Below, one piece after another: positions 60,071 to 64,000 of a DNA stretch of 64,000 nt. The position numbers and the translations under genes were made by a program. This stretch comes from Streptomyces sp. CB03234 (GTDB taxonomy: Bacteria > Actinomycetota > Actinomycetes > Streptomycetales > Streptomycetaceae): contig NZ_LIYH01000004.1 of assembly GCF_001905885.1 (NCBI RefSeq), forward strand, positions 434,001 to 498,000, given 5' to 3'. The first letter of the stretch is position 1. The number at the start of each line of letters is the position of its first letter. The notes below the pieces were generated by a model. That model saw only the letters and a program-made list of their open reading frames with translations, had not been told where the DNA came from and did not search any database.

Positions 60071-60265
60071 TCAGGACCCGCCCTTGCCGACCTCCTTGTT
60101 CACCGCGGCCGGCGAGTCGTACTGCTTCTCGGGGAGGGACTTCAGGGCCTCCATGACCTTCTTGTCGGCCTTGTGCTTCTGTGCTTGATCGACGATCTCC
60201 TTCTTGGATGCCGGGTATTCGACGCCGCCGAGGGCCTTCTGCATTTCGATCGGGTTCACAGCCAT
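60071..60265 (-). CDS. DUF2795 protein
   Basis: A 64-residue acidic-basic helical protein: MAVNPIEMQKALGGVEYPASK, then VMEALKSLPEKQYDSPAAVNKEVGKG. The repeated Leu-x3-Tyr/Pro layout is the DUF2795 fold, common in actinomycetes and without known function. It is a single gene with a weak ribosome-binding site. Confidence 0.88.
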   Translation of the reverse strand: MAVNPIEMQKALGGVEYPASKKEIVDQAQKHKADKKVMEALKSLPEKQYDSPAAVNKEVGKGGS

Positions 60266-60540
60266 GGTCGAGGGGTACCCCGGCGCGGGAGCCCGATACC
60301 GGGACCAAAGTCCATGTCACGACAATGGAGCACAGGCACCTTTTCTCCCCACGCAGCGCGAATCCGTCACGGTTGCATCACAATGTCGTGTGAGGGCCGG
60401 AGAGTGCGGGCACATCCATGTGCGGGAGGGCGACCCGGTCCGGGGGCCGGCGCATCGCCCGGCCTCGGGGAGGCCGGCCTGGAGAAGGCATCGGCGTCCC
60501 TCTCTCCTTGCTTCGTGGCGTGGGAAAGGCAGGTACGTTC

Positions 60541-60792
60541 ATGCTGTTGGCGCATCCCGCAGTGCTTCGCGAGCTCGTGGCCCGTTACGAATCCCTGTGC
60601 ACCGCCTCCCAGGAGCTGGCCCTCGCGCCCGACCTGAAACGACGGCTCGACGATGTCACGTACACGCTGTGCGTGACCACTGGAACGCGGCAGCTGGACC
60701 AAGCGCTGGCCGCCGCACGCGCGAGGCTGGCCGCCACGGCGGCAGCCACCACGGCGGCAGCGGCACCGGCTACCGCCGGTACCGTCGGCTGA
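60541..60792 (+). CDS. DUF5133 protein
   Basis: An 83-residue protein starting MLLAHPAVLRELVARYESL with a central DDVTYTLCVTTGTR, the features of DUF5133, a small streptomycete family often near regulators. The C-terminus is Ala/Thr-rich. ATG 60541 has AAAGGCAGG upstream. A palindrome GCACAT-CC-ATGTGC (60410-60423) lies 118 nt before it and could be part of its control. A strong hairpin follows the stop. Confidence 0.85.
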   Translation: MLLAHPAVLRELVARYESLCTASQELALAPDLKRRLDDVTYTLCVTTGTRQLDQALAAARARLAATAAATTAAAAPATAGTVG

Positions 60793-60807
60793 CGCGGGAG
60801 GACTTTC

Positions 60808-60841
60808 GGCGGCCCCGGCCCAGGGGTTGACCGGGGCCGCC
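60808..60841 (+). terminator. Hairpin terminator after the DUF5133 gene
   Basis: GGCGGCCCCGG and CCGGGGCCGCC form a perfect 11-bp stem with a 12-nt loop, 15 nt after the stop. Confidence 0.7.
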
Positions 60842-60964
60842 ACGGGTGTCCGCGGGGAGTGCGGAGCGCCCGGTCGGAACACCGTGGGGCGACGCGAGGA
60901 GGGAGCGCCGTCACGCGGTGTTCTGTCTCGGCACCCCGGGCCGTTTCACCGGGGTGTCCGTGCA

Positions 60965-61014
60965 GTAAATATATTTACCGTCGAGTAAGCAAGCGTATGA
61001 AAAATTTCATGCGC
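60965..61014. promoter_or_regulatory. Two AT-rich palindromes in a convergent intergenic region
   Basis: GTAAATATATTTAC (60965-60978) is a perfect 14-bp palindrome. Fourteen nt further on, GCGTATGAAA and TTTCATGCGC (60993-61014) form arms matching at 9 of 10 with a 2-nt spacer. Both are very AT-rich for this genome. They lie between the 3' ends of the DUF5133 and RpiR genes, where no gene start is evident. Confidence 0.5.
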
Positions 61015-61064
61015 TGCTGACGCGTGAAAGCGGCTGAAAACGCCCTTGTCCCGGGCCCGGTCGC

Positions 61065-62000
61065 TCAGTCGTCGAGGAAGAAGTTGTGCTGCTCCGCAGC
61101 CTGTTCGTATCCCTCGAGCCGCAGCTGTGTGCGCTCCGGGTTGGCGTCCGCCATCGCCTGGAGCACCGATGCCGCGAGGACGCCGGGCGCCGCGTACGAG
61201 TCGAAGACCAGCCGCGACCCCGTCCCGGCCGTCAGCGTCACATCCGCCTCGTCCACCAGCGGCCCGAGCGTCAGATCCGTGATCAGCGCGATGCGCAGCC
61301 CCGTCCGGCGGGCCGCCCGCATCGCGGCCAGGGTCTCGTGGGCGTGCCTCGGCATCGCGAACGCCAGCACCCACGTCCCGCCCGCCTCCCGGGACTGCAG
61401 CAGCGCGTCGTAGGCCACGCTGCCGCCGCGCGTCACCAGGCGTACGTCGGGGTGGATACGGCGGGCCGCGTACGCGAAGTACTCCGCCAGCGACACCGAG
61501 ATACGCAGACCCAGGATCGTCAAGGGGACGGATGTCGCCAACTCACGGCCCACATCGAGGATCTGGCCGGGATCGGCGAGCAGGCGGCGCAGATGCTCCA
61601 GGTTCTCGATCTCGGCGTCGATGGCGGCCTGCAGTTCATTGCGGCGGATCTCCTCGCGGGTGTCCGGCGCACCGGCCACCGCGCTGAGCGCGATGGGCTG
61701 CAACGCCTCCCGGAGCGCGGGGAACCCGCTGTACCCCAGGGACGTCGCGAACCGCGTCACCGACGGCTGGCTGACCCCCACGCGCTCAGCGAGATCCGTG
61801 ATCGACAGGAACGCGGCCTCGGTCAGGTGGTCGATCATGTACTGGGCGATGCGGCGTTGGGCGGGCGACAGCCGGTGGCCGCCGAAGAGCGCCATCACCC
61901 GGTCCAGAGGAACGGCCGGGGCCGGCTCCGCCGCCGCGGACGGCGTGCCTGGCGTGATCGCAGCCGCCTGCGCGCGTGCCTGCTGCCCTGATGGCACCAC
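61065..62000 (-). CDS. MurR/RpiR-family regulator
   Basis: A 311-residue regulator: N-terminal RpiR helix-turn-helix (about residues 35-110, with ITDLAERVGVSQPSVTRFATSLGYSGFPALR) and C-terminal SIS sugar-phosphate domain (about 145-280). Such proteins sense phosphosugars, including MurNAc-6-phosphate. The first of two GTG codons (62000) follows GAAGGAGG. No sugar gene adjoins; anmK is 41 kb away. It is divergent from the truncated sensor gene. Confidence 0.9.
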   Translation of the reverse strand: MVPSGQQARAQAAAITPGTPSAAAEPAPAVPLDRVMALFGGHRLSPAQRRIAQYMIDHLTEAAFLSITDLAERVGVSQPSVTRFATSLGYSGFPALREALQPIALSAVAGAPDTREEIRRNELQAAIDAEIENLEHLRRLLADPGQILDVGRELATSVPLTILGLRISVSLAEYFAYAARRIHPDVRLVTRGGSVAYDALLQSREAGGTWVLAFAMPRHAHETLAAMRAARRTGLRIALITDLTLGPLVDEADVTLTAGTGSRLVFDSYAAPGVLAASVLQAMADANPERTQLRLEGYEQAAEQHNFFLDD

Positions 62001-62118
62001 CGGTGTGCCTCCTTCTTGTCCCGATTCCGCTCAACATAGCTCACCCGCTCCGGCCGCCCCCGGGCCACCGATGTGCGCGACCCGGCCGCTCGGGAGCATG
62101 CTGTCTGTGTGCCCGCAC

Positions 62119-62138
62119 CCGTGCCGTAACGGGCACGG
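62119..62138. promoter_or_regulatory. Inverted repeat upstream of the last gene
   Basis: CCGTGCC and GGCACGG are perfect 7-nt arms around GTAACG, 36 nt before the ATG at 62175 and within the divergent region to RpiR. It is either an operator or a leader hairpin. Confidence 0.4.
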
Positions 62139-62174
62139 CGGCGCCGGGTACCTCGCGCTGAGTGAGGCTGGGAC

Positions 62175-64000
62175 ATGCCAGGGAAACCGCACAGCAACGG
62201 CACCGGGAACGCCGAGGGCCGGCCCGACGCACTGGCCCTGGCGCTGGCCGAGGCAACGGTGGCGGCCGTCGAATCCACCGGCGGATTCGCCGGCGGCGTC
62301 TACCTGCGCAGCGGCACCCCGGGACTGCTGCGGCTGGCCGCCCTCGCCGGGCTGCCCGCCCTGCTGTTCCACCCCTGGTGGCGCATGCACATCAACCGCC
62401 CCTTCCCGGTGGCCGACGCCCACCGCTCCGGCAAGCCGGTCCACCTCGCCGACGCCGAGGACGCCATGCGCCGCTACCCCCAGCTCATGGCGGGCCTTCC
62501 GTTCCCCTTCGGGTCGCTGTACGAGCCGGTCGCCCCCGGCCGCGACGGCTTCGGCGTGCTCGTGGTCCTCCGCGCCGCCACCCCCGGCCGCCCCGTCGAC
62601 CCGGGCGACCGGCGCCGGATGCACCAGGCGGCGCGGCACCTCGGCACCCGGCTCGCCGACCTCGCCGCCGGGGGCACCCCCGTCGCCTGGGACGACCCGC
62701 CCGTCAACGTCCAACTGCCCACGCGCACCGCCCCGCCCGTGCGGACCGGCCACCTCGACTGGGACACCGCGACCGGTGCCGTCACCACCGACGAGGAGCT
62801 CCGTACGATCCTCGGCACCGCCCCGGACGCCGGCCCGCCCGCCACCATCGACGCCGTCACCGCCCTGCTCGCCCCGGAGGACGCGTACGGCCTGTGGACC
62901 GTCGCCCGCCGGCTCACCGACGCCGACCACCCCCACACCCGCCGCATCTGGCTGCGCGCCCGCGACGGCCGCCCCTGCCTCCTGGAACTCTCGCCCCACG
63001 AGCCCCCCGGCGACCCGTCCCACCGCCCGCCCGCCCCCGGCCGGTCACCACCCCCCACCGCCCCGAACACACCCTCGCCCGCCGACCGGCCGGCGGCGGA
63101 GCCTGCCGGGCCCGCCGGTGCGGAGAACCGTGTGCCCGGCGGGCCCGGCGGCGGAAGCGCCGACGGCCGGCCGCGGCAGGAGCCGCCCGGCGTCGGCCCG
63201 AGCGGCCACGCGCGCGCCGAGCGGTCGGCGGAGGAACGTCCACCGCCGGCCACGGGGGGAAGCCCCGTGCCCGACGGTCCCGTCGGCCACGCGTCGGCCG
63301 GGCCGGGGGCGGGGCGGCGGCTGCGCGGGGTACTGGTGGACCCGGGGGCCGGCGCCGTCAGGGGTGCGGCGGCCGACCGGTTGGCCGGCGGGATCTGCTC
63401 GCTGGACCGGCTCGGGAGGATTACGTTCGTCAGCAGCGGCGCCGAGACCCTCCTCGGCCGCGGCAGGCCCCAGCTCATCGGGCGCGTCCTGTGGGAGGCC
63501 CTGCCCTGGTTCGGGCGGCCCGCCTACGAGGACAACTTCCGGGCCGCCCTGCTCTCCGACGAGCCCGTCCACTTCCTGGCGCACCGCGACCCCGAGTCGT
63601 GGCTGTCGGTCTCCCTCTACCCCGGACACGAGGGCCTGACCATGACTTTCGCCGCCGCCGAGCAGCCCGCGTACACGCCCGGCTCCGTCGCCTCGCCCGG
63701 CGCCGGACTCGGCTCCCCGGCCGACCGGGCGTCCATGCCGTACCGCCCCGTCGCCCTCGCCATCGCGCTCACCGAGGCCGTCACCGCCCGCCAGGTGTCC
63801 GCCGTCGTCACCGAGGAACTGCTGCCCGCCTTCGGCGGCCGCCAGCTCGCGATCTACCTCCTCAGCGAGCGCCATCTCCACCTCGCCTGGGAGACCGGCT
63901 TCCCGCAAGGCTTCCTCGACCGCTTCGACGGCGTCGGGCTCGACGCCCGGCTGCCCGGCGTCGAAACCCTCACCACCGGCCGCCCCATCTTCTTCGAGTC
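62175..64000 (+). CDS. GAF/PAS sensor protein, N-terminal part (probable SpoIIE-type phosphatase)
   Basis: An open frame from ATG 62175 to the window end (608 codons, no stop). Residues about 1-155 look like a GAF-type domain (LALAEATVAAVESTGGFAGG); a second sensory region ends near 280; a Pro/Gly/Ala-rich linker spans about 275-385; a PAS follows (SLDRLGRITFVSSGAETLLG, about 408-490); another GAF begins near 525 (EAVTARQVSAVVTEELLPAF). This order is that of streptomycete multi-sensor SpoIIE phosphatases, whose PP2C and ATPase domains would lie beyond the window; a histidine kinase is the alternative. The ATG follows a weak GAGG. Confidence 0.75.
   Translation, partial: MPGKPHSNGTGNAEGRPDALALALAEATVAAVESTGGFAGGVYLRSGTPGLLRLAALAGLPALLFHPWWRMHINRPFPVADAHRSGKPVHLADAEDAMRRYPQLMAGLPFPFGSLYEPVAPGRDGFGVLVVLRAATPGRPVDPGDRRRMHQAARHLGTRLADLAAGGTPVAWDDPPVNVQLPTRTAPPVRTGHLDWDTATGAVTTDEELRTILGTAPDAGPPATIDAVTALLAPEDAYGLWTVARRLTDADHPHTRRIWLRARDGRPCLLELSPHEPPGDPSHRPPAPGRSPPPTAPNTPSPADRPAAEPAGPAGAENRVPGGPGGGSADGRPRQEPPGVGPSGHARAERSAEERPPPATGGSPVPDGPVGHASAGPGAGRRLRGVLVDPGAGAVRGAAADRLAGGICSLDRLGRITFVSSGAETLLGRGRPQLIGRVLWEALPWFGRPAYEDNFRAALLSDEPVHFLAHRDPESWLSVSLYPGHEGLTMTFAAAEQPAYTPGSVASPGAGLGSPADRASMPYRPVALAIALTEAVTARQVSAVVTEELLPAFGGRQLAIYLLSERHLHLAWETGFPQGFLDRFDGVGLDARLPGVETLTTGRPIFFE

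Noticed and set aside
60585..60914. 109-codon minus-strand frame over the DUF5133 gene
   Set aside because: Shadow of a recognised plus-strand family; Ala/Arg/Ser artefact composition.
1..64000. tRNA, rRNA, insertion sequences, integrase or attachment sites
   Set aside because: No cloverleaf-like or rRNA segments, transposase motifs, or terminal inverted repeats were seen by reading; a covariance-model scan would be needed to exclude small RNAs.

Overview
The window is chromosomal DNA of a high-GC actinomycete, almost certainly a Streptomyces or a close relative. The evidence is the extreme third-position G/C bias, GTG/TTG starts and dense overlapping stop/start junctions. Typical families agree: a WhiB1/WblE-type regulator, SpoIIE-type PP2C phosphatases with cache/PAS/GAF input, a streptogrisin-like protease, DUF5133, DUF2795, DUF6056, and a lanthipeptide resembling the aerial-hypha surfactant SapT. 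No rRNA, tRNA, CRISPR array, insertion sequence or prophage was seen. About 55 protein genes can be supported.

Layout. 1-9.3 kb: end of an NCS2 purine permease, an XRE regulator, a Tm-1-like/UPF0261 protein, an XRE-cupin regulator divergent from a thioredoxin-reductase-like flavoenzyme, a large SpoIIE phosphatase preceded by a frameshifted EACC1-like gene, and a secreted S1 protease. 9.8-16 kb is a lipid-themed block: btaA-btaB (betaine lipid headgroup), an MMPL transporter and an HpnR-like hopanoid C-3 methylase. 16-22.8 kb: hydrolase-P450 pair, class E/F sortase, WhiB, anhydro-MurNAc kinase, MHS-type transporter and a TetR regulator. 22.9-28.5 kb: a 1,623-aa protein that joins a membrane GAF-PAS-GGDEF-EAL c-di-GMP module to a complete PLP-dependent alpha-oxoamine synthase, translationally coupled to a methyltransferase. 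28.5-34 kb: glycosyltransferase with a coupled repeat-tailed ORF, GH15 glucanohydrolase, and a repeat-rich membrane protein.

34.1-39.3 kb is the most unusual region. Two tandem copies of a 62-residue peptide gene lead an overlapping operon of three unfamiliar proteins (two of them related, DUF6895-like), a serine beta-lactamase-fold hydrolase and a VOC protein. The duplication carried along the start of the next gene, which survives as a fossil between the peptides. 39.3-46.8 kb: a winged-helix regulator (frameshifted) divergent from an MFS exporter across a perfect operator-like palindrome, then a complete class I lanthipeptide locus with split LanB, SapT-like precursor and LanC, and a strong hairpin between lanA and lanC.

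46.8-64 kb: arylamine N-acetyltransferase; a conserved-looking envelope set (MGDG-synthase-like glycosyltransferase, SDR, DMT transporter, NodB deacetylase); an AlkB-like dioxygenase; a beta carbonic anhydrase; a second SpoIIE phosphatase closely paralogous to the one at 4.8-7.4 kb; a methyltransferase; DUF6056, GtrA and GT2 membrane-glycosylation genes; small DUF2795 and DUF5133 proteins; an RpiR regulator; and the 5' part of another GAF/PAS sensor protein.

Three apparent single-base deletions, each restorable by adding one G in a short G-rich run (two in the EACC1-like gene, one in the winged-helix regulator), suggest either real decay or residual base-calling errors; coordinates near them should be treated with care. 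All domain and family names are from memory of the families and reading of the translations; no search was run.
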